DNA of 64,000 nt from Panax quinquefolius (lineage: Eukaryota > Streptophyta > Magnoliopsida > Apiales > Araliaceae), in assembly GCA_020205615.1 (NCBI GenBank), contig CM035166.1, positions 85,020,862 to 85,084,861 of the forward strand. The letters run 5' to 3'. Position 1 is the first letter of the stretch, and the number at the start of each line of letters is the position of its first letter. The notes under the pieces are model-generated. The model had not been told where the DNA came from, ran no database searches, and was given only the letters and a program-made list of their open reading frames with translations. Below, one piece after another: positions 9,508 to 19,460 of the stretch. The position numbers and the translations under genes were made by a program.

Positions 9508-12300
9508 TTTAAGACCCCAAATTATTAATAAATGAAATTTATTTTCCTCTATTTATTATTTTGAAATAGTAAGGGTTGATTTAATTAATGTGGATAGTTA
9601 TAGGTAAAATACGAAAATATTTCAAATAAGCAAGTGGTTATAAAATATTCATTATTGTCGAGGAATATTCGTTTGGTCGTGGAATATTCGTACTGTCGGG
9701 GAATATTCGTACGACGGCGCAGTCTTTTGTGGGCCCCATAACGGAAAGCGATTGGATGAAGAAAACGACAAAGATAAGTTGTTTATAAATAACGGCGTAG
9801 TTGTTATCAAGTATCTTTGTTGGAATACTCGTTGGTTAAAACACACTAATACGCGTTGTTGAGCAAAAGAGTATACCAGATTGCACCAATTATTGATTCT
9901 TATGTAAGAAGGCACTACTCAATAATGGTTATGTGAATTACTATTCAAAGATTTTATTTTATTGATTCAATAATTCATTGCATTGATATTTTATATTATC
10001 GTTGTTTCAATAAATTGTCATTATATAAAGATTTTCATTATCGAGAAGCAATAATTCATATTATCCTGAATAATATTATTAGATAACATTATTGGCAATG
10101 TCTAGAAAGTTCATCTAAGGAGAGGTTTAGTCACCTAATCAAGCGCCAAGAAGGAGAAATTTTATTGAAGCCCCCTCTTTCGGGAACTACCAGTTACCAA
10201 AGATCGTGATTCTGTAATATTATTTGTGAATAATTAATTATTGAATTATATGATGAGGAAAATATTGATTTTATGTGGATATAGATGGAGAAAATTTTAA
10301 TGTGACAATTGTTGAAAATTAATATTTTATCTTTTTCTCGATAAAATAATTCATTTAAATATATTATTTTAATAATATAATAATGGTGATATTTTTACAA
10401 TGAATGTGGGATATATGAGTATATGAGGAGGAAGAGTATTTTGTGGCATTAAATGTTTAACACATATTTTGTGTGTTGGTGGACACAATTATTCGATCAA
10501 ATTTGATTATAAATTGTAAAATCGCCTGCTTATGGATTTGGCCAATTTCGCATTTGGAATTTGGAAAACTTTCTTCCGCAAAGTTGTAGAGAATTGAATT
10601 TCCTATAAAATTCGCAAGATTCAATTTTCCGACAAAAGGGCTATTTATTGTGAATTATTGAAGTTCAAGTTCAAATAATTAATTTTTGGAAGTTAAAATA
10701 TTTTAATTACAAACACGTTTTTTCATTTTTGAAACTCATTTAACATGTGATTAGAAGGCTGAATTCAGATTGTTAGTGTGCGTATGAAGTTGTGGAAAAA
10801 TTATAATATTAATTTATTAAATTTTCTACTTTGGTGTTCTAAGCATTTTCCTATAAATAGGTGTTTTGTTAGAATTGAAAATCACATTTAAACTCAAGTT
10901 TTCTCTCTATATTATCGGCGTATTCTTGTGAGTATTTTGAGTATACTTTGAGTATTGCTATACGGTGCAAGTTCAAGTCATAGACTATATCCGGTGTTTC
11001 AACTAGAAGTACTGTCTTTCGAGGTAAGGGATGTTAGTTTATTCGTAAATGATATTATTTCTTCAATATCATTATGCCGAAATATTGGTCTGAATTTTTA
11101 TCAAATTTGGAACTTTTTCATGTCTGGGTTACTATTCATGAGTTACTATTCACGAGTTACTATTCATGAGTTACTATTCACGAGTTACTATTCACGAGTA
11201 CTATTTACGAAGCGTGAAGATGTTTTTTGTGAAATTTCTATCTTTTGGTGTCGGAGTTACTATTCACGTATACGGCACTATTCACGTATACGACACTATT
11301 CACGAATATGGCACTATTCATCGAAAAATGAAATTTCTTCTTTTTGTCCAAAATATCTATTCTGGATACTAGCTTTGACTGAATTCATGTTTTGATCATT
11401 CTTGAATTTTACTTCACTCTGATTACTTATGAAGTATTTTTGAACTTGGATTGTTTAAAATACGAATCCTTAATATTTGTTCTTTTGTTTCACTGGATTC
11501 GTTTCCTTTAAAATATTTTCCATCATCCTCAGTCCTAAATGATGATATTACTGAATATCTTTGGCCTATAGTGCAAAGATGAATGATTTCTTGATGAATA
11601 TCTTTGGCCCGTAGTGCAAAGATGAACAGTTGTTGAGATGAACATGACCTACTGATTAATATCTTTAGCCCGTAGTGGAAAGATGAACAGGTGTTTAGAC
11701 GAATATGACCAACTGATGAATATCTTTGGCCTATAGTGCAAAGATGAATATTTGATTCCAGATATATATTGATTGATGTTACAGGGATAAAATATCGACG
11801 ATGAACTTTTAAATTCATATATAGAAGATAGTAGTTTGCATTCTCTACTTAACTCTTCTAATGAATTGTTGTTTCATTGCAATTGTTGATTTAAAACCGG
11901 TTGTCTATTGTATTCTATCGATTTTTCCTGTTGAAGACTAACGATGATTTGTTGTATATTATCTTAGTCATAATATTCTTTTCTTGGGCTAGTTGAGCTC
12001 ACCCTTTTCCTTTTTGTTCCATTTTTCTTCTCAGGAGGCGAGAATGTAGCAAGTACTAGTCGGGGTATGGAATGAATGTTCTAGAGAGAGTTGTTTAGTA
12101 GTCCTCACCATTTTTGTAAAATAATGTATCAATAATTATGATGGGGATTTATTTGCGTGTGGATATTGTCTAGAAGACAATAATTGTATTTAAACTCACA
12201 GTTTATATGTTGTAACAATAAAGTTGTAGTTATTTCTGTGCCATGTATTTGGCGACTCAGAATGGGTTGGATGGAATGGACCTATTTTGGGGGCGTCACA
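9508..12300 (+). repeat. 3' LTR of element A
   Basis: 2793 bases starting TTTAAGACCCC (the TG has become TT) and ending GGGGGCGTCACA. It carries the TATA box at 10851-10860, GAGGTAAGG at 11021-11029, both tandem arrays and GTTGAGCTCACCC at 11992-12004. Compared with the 5' LTR, identical stretches alternate with clusters of small indels. Confidence 0.95.
11024..12034 (+). other. Predicted leader intron inside LTR A
   Basis: A strong plant 5' splice site (CGAG|GTAAGG) lies about 170 bases downstream of the TATA box. A strong 3' splice site (TTTTTCTTCTCAG|G, after a long pyrimidine tract) lies near the LTR end. The enclosed 1011 bases hold both tandem arrays. CTCAC in the shared GAGCTCAC motif, about 35 bases before the AG, fits a loose branch-point consensus. 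Splicing is inferred from sequence only. Confidence 0.5.
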
Positions 12301-12305
12301 CTAAT
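12301..12305. repeat. Right target-site duplication of element A (CTAAT)
   Basis: Second copy of CTAAT, directly after the 3' LTR. The E1 gag frame resumes from here. Confidence 0.95.
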
Positions 12306-13113
12306 TACTGGTGGGAGACTAATCAGGCCAGAGCTGGTACAACGGTGGTGTTGTGGACAAGATTCAAGGAGTTGTTCTTTGAGAACTACTTCTCACCGAA
12401 TATGCAATCCAGGATGGATGTTAAATTTCTAGAATTGAAGCAAGAGAACATGTCAGTAACAGAATACGCTGCCAAATTTAACGAGTTAACAAGATTTGCA
12501 CCTCATCAGGTGGACACAGAAGCAAGAAAAGTGAGAAGATTTGAGAATTGGCTGAAGCCGGGGATATTCAACAAGGTAGCGGTATTACAGATCAATACTT
12601 TCCCAGCTTTGATGGAGAAGGTGTTAATTGCTCAAGGAGGGAGCGAAGCTGCATCTCGATTTCATCAGGAGAAGAAGAAGAAGACAAATGATGGTGGAAG
12701 CAGTGGTGGAAGTAGCCCTAACAAAAGGAAATGGAATGAGAATACCCAGTCGGGTAATAAGACAGAAGATAATAGGAAAGGAAGGGAGCCATATTAAAAT
12801 TGTGGGAAGAACCATGTTGAAGTTTGCCTAAAGAAGAAGGGAGTTTGCTATAACTGCGGGCAAGAGGGGCACATATCGCCCAATTGTCCCAGTCCGAAGA
12901 AGATACAAGGTTGCTTTGCATGCGGATCGACTGATCATTTAGTTCAGAACTGTCCGAAGAAGAATGCGGAGAAGAAAAGTGTCAACAAGGGACCTAGTGG
13001 TGGAACCTTGGCAACTCGAGGACCTGCACAACCAGGAAGACCAACGTACCTGTACATTCGATGAATGACAAGCGAGGATGCGATGGTTTGCTCAAGAGGT
13101 GGTAGCAAGTAAT
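12306..13113 (+). pseudogene. E1 gag, C-terminal part with zinc knuckles, no pol behind it
   Basis: Continues the capsid begun at 413 (YWWETNQARA, FKELFFENYF, VTEYAAKFNELTRFAPHQVD), then a Lys-rich linker and zinc knuckles. Two are intact CCHC boxes of C-x2-C-x4-H-x4-C (CYNCGQEGHISPNC and CFACGSTDHLVQNC). A degenerate one (CGKNHVEVC) precedes them. The frame is continuous except for in-frame stops at about 12795 and 13062. It ends with MTSEDAMV, which corresponds to the very start of the protease region. After that comes only about 195 bases of untranslated sequence and the polypurine tract. No protease core, RT or integrase follows. The E2 gag at the right end of the window ends at the equivalent place. 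Confidence 0.85.
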
Positions 13114-13322
13114 GATTTCATTTAGAAATTTAATTACGCGAGTAATATGAGTTAGATATTTCTGTGAACTGTTATCTTTTAAAAATTCAAGTCACAGGTT
13201 AGAATTTGAGACACAAATGAATATTGTGTTGATAAAAATGAATTGATGATTCAACTTTAAAAGATTATAGAGACTAAGAAAGCGGTGATTTCGAGGACGG
13301 AATCCTTTTAAGGAGGGGTGAA
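13114..13322 (+). promoter_or_regulatory. E1 3' untranslated region and polypurine tract
   Basis: No coding potential. It ends in TTTTAAGGAGGGGTGAA (13306-13322), a typical Ty3 polypurine tract, immediately before TGTGATAACCCGGG of the LTR. The phrase 'ttcgaggacggaa' just before it is the usual tail found next to this tract in plant chromoviruses. Confidence 0.8.
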
Positions 13323-13492
13323 TGTGATAACCCGGGATTTCGAATAATCAAAATTTTACGAATAATATTTTTTTTAATGTTGACATTGACTGTAAATATT
13401 GTACTGAGTATCTGTGATACAAGTCTCGAGTAGTAGCCAATTTGTGTATTGACTGAAAAAAATTAGAGTAGAGTTGTGCTTAACAAATTTGG

Positions 13493-14125
13493 AAACCCTA
13501 ACCCTAAGTCTGGATAGGGATTCGATAGGAAATATAATTAAAATAATTATTTTGATAAGTCCGTGTTTGTACTGTATAGAGATTTTGATCAATGATTGAT
13601 CGGATAAGGTTTAAAAATATAAACCCTAATAAGAGATTAGAAACCCTAATATCAGGATTAGAAACCCTAACGTACTGTTAGAAACCCTAATCGAAAGCCG
13701 GGAAACTCTAATTTTATATTCGAGAATCCTGAAACCCTAATTAGGAAACCCTAATCCTAATTGGGAAGCCTAATGTGTGTATTAAACTTTAATATGATTA
13801 GAAAAACCTAATTATATTTTAGTTATCTTAATTTTTATTTTTCAAATCCTAATTGTAATTTAGAAATTTTAAATTTTCTAATTAAAACCCTAATTTCATA
13901 TTCGGGATTTCTAAACCCTAATTATGCAACCCTAATCCTAATTGGAAGGCCTAATATATTTTTTAAACGTTGATATGATTAGGAAACCCTAATTTTAGTT
14001 TTAAATTCTTAATTTTCTAATCTTAAACCCTAATTAGAAATTTCTAGAATTTGATGTTTTAAAACCTAAGGGTTAGAACCTTAGGGTTAAAACCTAAGGG
14101 TTAAACCCTAAGGGTTTGTGCATTT
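13493..14125 (+). repeat. Cluster of telomere-type AAACCCTAA motifs in the E1 LTR U3
   Basis: About a dozen exact AAACCCTAA words are spread through some 620 bases, separated by variable AT-rich spacers, followed by CCTAAGGGTT palindromes near 14070-14115. They are not a perfect telomere array. The cluster lies upstream of the TATA box at 14302, so it belongs to the promoter region. In plants this word is known as the telo-box. Confidence 0.9.
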
Positions 14126-14301
14126 GTCAAGATTGCCATTAAAATCAATTTTCTAAAGACCAAAATGACCTTTTTTCATATTTATTTAGTTAACTTGTAA
14201 AATGGCCATCAACTTTAGTAGTTCAACAACTCATTTGACTTTGTGAGCACAAAATATCAGCCTCCAGTCGAAATTAATCAGATCCAAACAACATCTCAAC
14301 A

Positions 14302-14310
14302 TATATATAG
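14302..14310 (+). promoter_or_regulatory. Probable TATA box of the E1 LTR
   Basis: TATATATAG about 980 bases into the LTR, followed by a CT-rich stretch (CTCTCTCTCT, 14370-14389) and, about 170 bases on, a possible 5' splice site AGAAG|GTATAAA at 14482. E2 has GAG|GTAAGAA at the matching place (minus strand, 61714), a stronger 5' splice site. Confidence 0.55.
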
Positions 14311-14639
14311 ATTTGGGAGAGAGAAAGTTACTACATTTGCATTATTTTCCAACCTAGCTCTCACCAACTCTCTCTCTCTCTCTCTTCATATCCGAAAATA
14401 GCAAGTAGATCAGTCCTTTAATCAGTCCCTAGATCACCAAGAACAACTAAGGAGATCTAAGATCAAAGATCTAGCAAGAAGGTATAAACCCTAAAATCTA
14501 ATTTGATCTTGTATGCTAAGATTTTTTTTTTGTTCAAGTGTTTAGAATCTTGCTAATGGATGTTTTATGAAGATCTATGATAATCTATCATGAATCCATA
14601 GCATCAAAGTGCCTTAAAATGATGTTTTACAAAATCTGT

Positions 14640-15330
14640 TCTTGAGCAATTTTTGTGGTCTGACAAGTAATGTCAGTGGCCACAGATCATTGCTCGTTTA
14701 CTATTTTTGTTATTTTAAAGTTGTTACATGTATCCTGGTATGTGGTCTTTAATCTGCAAGTAGAATCAGGGCCATTGGATGTCTAGATCATGAGTTCTTA
14801 ATGGTTAAACACCGTTGACCGAGCTTGACCGGCTGAAATCTTGGTAACCCAGAAAGTAAGTAACAGCGTCTGACATGAGTTTTAAAGGTCCGGATCTGAA
14901 ATATATTATATTGTTTTAATGATGTGTGGTAACGAGCTTGTAGCTTGACATATGTACGTTACATTTATGGTATTAGATCATTTATATAATCATCAGATTG
15001 ATCAGGCTAAGAGGTCAAACTAGGTGACCCGAACTGATTTTACAGTTCTAGAAAACCCAAAAAAAGTAAGAACAAGTTTTCTGACAGACGTTGACCGGCT
15101 TATAAATCGTGATTCTGTTGTTGTTAAACTGTGTTATTATTATTTTTTATGTTCTATGACACAAGAACTATAACCTTGAACCATTAACCAGCATGAACCA
15201 AGATCAGAACTACGAATTAAGTGAGCCCCAAAGTAGTACCTTGAAGCTGCCTGGGTTTCTGGGTTACCCAGAAAGCCAAGGAGCTGTCTGACAGTCATTT
15301 TGAAGGGGCGGATCTTGCTGTGATGTTACA
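14640..15330 (+). repeat. About 210-base tandem repeat, three diverged copies, in the E1 LTR
   Basis: The phrase ACCCAGAAAG or ACCCAAAAAAAG recurs at 14847, 15055 and 15266 (spacings 208 and 211). It is followed each time by a GTCTGACA or TCTGACAG phrase; two copies then continue into a 'ggatct' phrase. The matching region of the E2 LTR shows related repeats near 60749, 60956 and 61148. Confidence 0.65.
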
Positions 15331-15649
15331 TTGTGATTCTGTTAATTATTTATAGTTGTAGTATTATATGTATACTACGATATTGAACCTTAAGTTAGCC
15401 CAGAAACGATTTTAAACCGAGCATTTAAGCCGGTCAAACATGACAGGTTGATAACGAAGCTGTTAGTGTTTTTGAGCTCAAGAACACCAACAACGACGCT
15501 TTGTGTCGTTAAAAGGCTATAGCGACGGTTATATTTATTTTATTTTCTGAATATTCCAGAAAATACTTAAAAATAGAAATAAATTATAAAAATTACCAAA
15601 AATGGTTTTAAAAATTATTTTAAATTATGAAAAATACTTTATGACTATT

Positions 15650-16420
15650 TAGAATATTTTTCATTAATAATTATAATTATTTGAATATTAGTGCTATTTA
15701 ATTTATTTAATTAGTGTATTAAATAAATGGGAGAAAATGATTTTAATTATATAAAAATCATTTTAAATAAGAATAATGTATTTAAAAATATTTTGAGTTA
15801 TAAAATGTAACTTTTAATATTTTTAAAGAATTTTTATTAATAAATTAATATTAATTATATTAAATTTATTTATTTATTAAATTAAATAAATAAGATAAAA
15901 TGATTTTATTGATTTAAAATTATTTTAAATAAGAATAAAATGTTAGAAAATATTTTGAATTATAAAATATAATTTTCAATATTTTGGGAGAATTCTCATC
16001 AATAAATTAATATTAATGATATTAGATTTATTTAATTATTATATTAAATAAATGAGTTAAAAATGATTTTATTTATTTAAAAATCATTTAAAAATGAGAA
16101 AAATGAATGAAAAATATTTTAAATGATAATTAATTACTTTTAATATTTAGATGATAATTTTGTTAATATTTAAATATTAATGGTAATGATTTAAAAATGA
16201 TTTTTAATTATTTTAAAAATCATTTAAGTAGAATATCAATGATTTAAAATATTTTAAGTTATTAAAAATAACTCTAATATTTTGACAAGTATGTTATTAA
16301 TATTTTTATATTATTAAATATTAATAATGATAAGATTATTTGATAATTAAATCATTTAAAATGATTTAAGTGTTGAAAAATTATTATAAATAATAATAAT
16401 AATTGTTTATAAATTATTAA
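15650..16420 (+). repeat. AT-rich tandem array of about 163-base units in the E1 LTR
   Basis: The anchor AAATGATTTT starts at 15735, 15898 and 16061 (both spacings 163), then at 16195 and, as AAATGATTTA, at 16359 (164). Whole units align, with AAATATTTT and AATTAATATTAAT-like segments in the same order, and are mostly A and T. The E2 LTR has the same array on the minus strand (59520-60480). Confidence 0.85.
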
Positions 16421-16740
16421 AAGCTTCCGGAAAATATTACAAATGATATTTGACTTATCTAAAATAATATTGAAGCTTAGAGACCAAGTTTAATTGACAA
16501 TCAATGTGTTAATTGTCGAATATGGTGACCAGAACACCGAGATGAGACTAAAGTCCAACCAGACCGAACTAGTTAGACTTGTAAAGTGTTTATATAGGTT
16601 ATAAACACTAATGTGGTTATGTGGTAATGTGCCTAGGAGAAGTTTGACTGTAGAATATAGTGTTACGTGTTATGAAATTATTATGCTAATTGTGAGACTG
16701 ATATTATTGGTTATGGGGGATATGGTTCCAGGATCCGTGA

Positions 16741-17048
16741 TGATGATGGATTGGAGAGCCTGTGTCCGAGATTCGACTCATGTGACACAGAGTGATAGTT
16801 TGACCCGGCGACTAGACCAGGCATATTTCTTTATCCGGCATTTGGGCAGAGATCCGGCAGAGGTAGATTCATTTGATCCTTCCAGCTTAGGCGCTGGCCA
16901 CTCAGATGACCCATTCGGTTTTGCCGGTGCATATCCTCGTCTATATAGGCCTGACATCCCTGTTGATAGAGATCTAGTGACTCAGGAGGAGTTACATCAG
17001 GTGGACAGGATTGATGATGTAGATATTGACACCATTGTCTTCTTCTGA
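16741..17048 (+). CDS. Unrecognised ORF fragment, opposite strand of the Tat element
   Basis: About 100 residues from MMDWRACVRD to a stop after VDIDTIVFF. It is acidic at the C-terminus (VDRIDDVDIDT) and contains RRLDQAYFFIRHLGRDPAEVDSF. The open frame begins earlier, at 16611, but those first codons look like E1 LTR sequence. It may be a fragment of the same extra-ORF family found at 17521-19129, since it lies in the same unit and orientation. I recognise no domain. Confidence 0.3.
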
Positions 17049-17053
17049 TGTGT

Positions 17054-17163
17054 ATTCTCGTTATATCTTTTGATAGGCCTCTGTTAGCTATTAGGTGGCT
17101 GTGCCCCATTCTCACTATATCTTTTGATAGGCCTCTATTAGTAGTAGGACGTATGTGCCCCAT
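17054..17163. repeat. Two-copy tandem repeat (about 54 bases)
   Basis: Two head-to-tail units, each with TATATCTTTTGATAGGCCTC, a variable middle and TGTGCCCCATT. The following 17165-17520 has no ORF or motif that I can name. Confidence 0.8.
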
Positions 17164-17520
17164 TTCCCTGTATTTGTAGCTGTACGGAGATGATGTATTA
17201 GATGTTGATATACTTAGGAATGTATGCATAGTTTTTTCATTCCCTATATCATATTGCCATCTATTATCTGCAATGCATGTATCATGTTATGCATATGTAT
17301 GTATGTCCAGAGATATTCAAAGATTGACCTGGATGGTCTTATGACCACGGTCCGTCTGAGATGTCTTCTTTGATGATTAAGCAGTATTGATCATACCCCA
17401 CCATCATTAGTGGCATCGAGTATGCGATCGTGGTATAATAACATGTCACCATCGACGGGTGGGTAGTAGATCATTTATTACTGACATCTACTATGACCTT
17501 GTTGATGTTTTGTGTTCCCT

Positions 17521-19129
17521 GAAGGATTTATGGATGGCATCTTAGAGCATTGGGTATCGGATAGGCAGGTTTTTTGATTTGGGACCCATGAGTTGACTCC
17601 TACTTTGGAGGTGTATGCACGGTTGACGATGTTACCGCTGGACAGACCTTGCGTGCATATGGCTTTGGGGGACATGAGTCGACAGTTCATGATCCTCACT
17701 AGATTGAGGCGTAGGGTGGTACAGGATGAGCTTACATCGAGGCACGTTATATCCCAGCATTTTTTGTTTGACAGATTTGGCTCTGAGGATAGTTATACAC
17801 GACATGCCGAGGATTTTACCACACCGGAGGATCAATGGCGTTTAGCCAGGGTGATGTACTGCTATTGTGCGTACTGTCGTATGTCTATATGCCACGGTAC
17901 ATAGATGAGATAGACATTGGAGTCATCATGGCGGTGAGAGCTCTCAGGGAGGGTCGTACTATTATACCGGATGATTATAGCGAGAGACTACGAGGTCGAC
18001 CACATCTTGCTTTATACTTATCCAAGCAGGGAGTGTTCACAGGTAGATCGGTCATGCTATATATGTGGTTTATGTCCCACTTGAGACCGAGATTAGCACT
18101 CTTAGATCGGCATGGAGTCTTTGGTTCACCCATGATATAGCCATGTCATACTCCTTTCAGCCATCGGAGTGTATAGATGCTATGTCTTGGTCCATATTCT
18201 TGGCGGATATCAGAGATCCATTTGTCATATTGCCATGCTCGGGGCTCAGCTCACCCTACAGCTTTATTACTCATGCTCCAGGCATGGACTATCTCCCTCT
18301 AGCTGGTTTGAGGGGCGCGACTACTTATCACCTGCTGGTCGTGATGTTGCAGTTTGACCAGTTTCAGGACTTTCATCCTTTCGAGGGAGCGATAGGTCAG
18401 TGTTCAGCTTCTCGCTATCTTTCAGCAGAGGACCGATCCCGTGTGTATACATGTTGGGATCAGCGTGAGATAGCTAATTTTTCTGTTAGTCATCCAGGTT
18501 GTTTTGGAGAGTATTCCGTATGGATGGAGACAGAGATTTTATCGGCTGCGGTAGTATCCACAGTACCGGATAGTGAGTCGGATGATGTAGAGCCCAAGGA
18601 AGACGTTGATTCCCACTTCGAGGAGGAGCTAGTTGTCAGGTTGCCAGCAGTTCCTTTAGATTCTCCTAGTACCAGTACTGTTGTGATTTAGTACTCAACA
18701 TAGTACTTTGAGTAGAGTCTTCATCTGATGACCTTCGAGAGAGATCAGGCTCGATCCTTGATGTTGACTGTTCTTGATGGGAGAGACACAACTCTGTTAG
18801 AGAGAGACGAGGCATTAGCTCGCAGAGATGTCGCTGTTGTTGAGCATGATGAGACCAAATCATCCAGAGATGCAATGATAGTTGAGCGGGATAGTGTCAT
18901 ATCTGCCCGGGATGTAGCCGTTACAAATAGTACTACAGTGAGGTCCCTTACCACTGGCATGATCGCAAAGATGAGCGCTTACATTGATGAGCATATGGTC
19001 ACCATGCAGATGGCTGCAGATTTGTTGGGTCGTGTGGATATTCTTGTACAGGAGACCACAGCTTCGCCTCCTTCTTCTGAGAGGGATGCCATGTTGGGCT
19101 TGTTAGTTCGCATATACCCTGACTTGTAG
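17521..19129 (+). pseudogene. Opposite-strand extra ORF of the Tat element (DUF7745-like, with coiled coil)
   Basis: Four overlapping frames on the plus strand form one broken protein. N-part: MDGILEHWVSD, then ELTPTLEVYARLTMLPLDRP. Middle: DVLLLCVLSYVYMPRYIDEI, RGRPHLALYLSKQGVFTGRS and MLYMWFMSH. Next: DYLPLAGLRGATTYHLLVVM with an acidic tail (DSESDDVEPKEDVDSHFEEE). C-part (18728-19129): repeated ERD-A-L-RRD-A heptad-like stretches, likely a coiled coil. The order P-T-L-E-E-Y, Y-x-x-x-P-R-x-I-D, then L-x-G-L-R-G-x-x-x-Y resembles the plant DUF7745/plant-mobile-domain-like proteins carried by retroelements; this comes from memory of the pattern. Extra ORFs in antisense between integrase and 3' LTR are known in Tat elements. 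Function unknown. Confidence 0.6.
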
Positions 19130-19460
19130 ATGAGCTTGTATTCTCCTGCACAGACTAGCTTAGCCATTTTGTCATGTATAGTTTACATTGTGTATATCAA
19201 ACATCATTATATATATGGCGTGGAAATATATTTTTGATCAATTCCCTTTTAGATATGTTTTGCTACTAGCTTGATATTTTGCTTGCTAATTCAGGGCTTG
19301 CGATCTTGATGTATTCTGAATTCCTCCTTGAGGGATGGACATTGAGATGTCTCTAGACAGTTCAGAATTGATCATTGATCTGTGTGTATCCCTACTATCT
19401 TTGGTGTCTTGGGACTAGTTTCTGTATGGAAATGTGGAGAGGAATTTTGCTTTCCTCTCT

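Larger units (their letters stand above)
753..12300 (+). mobile_element. Element A: Ty3 chromovirus (Tekay/Del-like) with chromodomain, defective
   Basis: An 11.5-kb LTR retrotransposon. It has LTRs of 2831 and 2793 bases, an initiator-Met-type primer site after the 5' LTR, a polypurine tract before the 3' LTR and a CTAAT duplication. Internal traces follow the Ty3 order: gag, zinc knuckles, aspartic protease, RT fragment, RT/RNase H fragment, then an integrase C-terminus with chromodomain. Most of RT and the integrase core are missing, and coding traces have many stops and frameshifts, so it cannot be autonomous. An inverted solo LTR of the same family sits between the RNase H and chromodomain parts. 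The chromodomain places it among chromoviruses; the finer Tekay/Del label comes from the wording of the C-terminus. Confidence 0.92.
13323..16735 (+). repeat. E1 3' LTR, truncated at the right
   Basis: Starts TGTGATAACCCGGG. It is homologous, module by module, to the E2 LTR on the minus strand (48416-62993): telomere-motif block, TATA region, CT-rich exon, 5' splice site, about 210-base repeats and the AT-rich about 163-base array. Similarity continues to roughly 16.7 kb, where the Tat-type element begins, so about 1.5 kb of this LTR (judged from E2) is missing. The exact junction is uncertain by about 50 bases. Confidence 0.8.

Noticed and set aside
13493..14125. Interstitial telomere track marking an old chromosome fusion or chromosome end
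   Set aside because: The AAACCCTAA words are dispersed in irregular spacers, lie inside an LTR, and recur at the same place in the second copy of the family (E2).
16611..17048. Host gene start at 16611
   Set aside because: The first codons align with the E1 LTR (compare the E2 LTR near 59300), and the remainder sits in the 3' zone of the Tat element; no introns, promoter or known domain.
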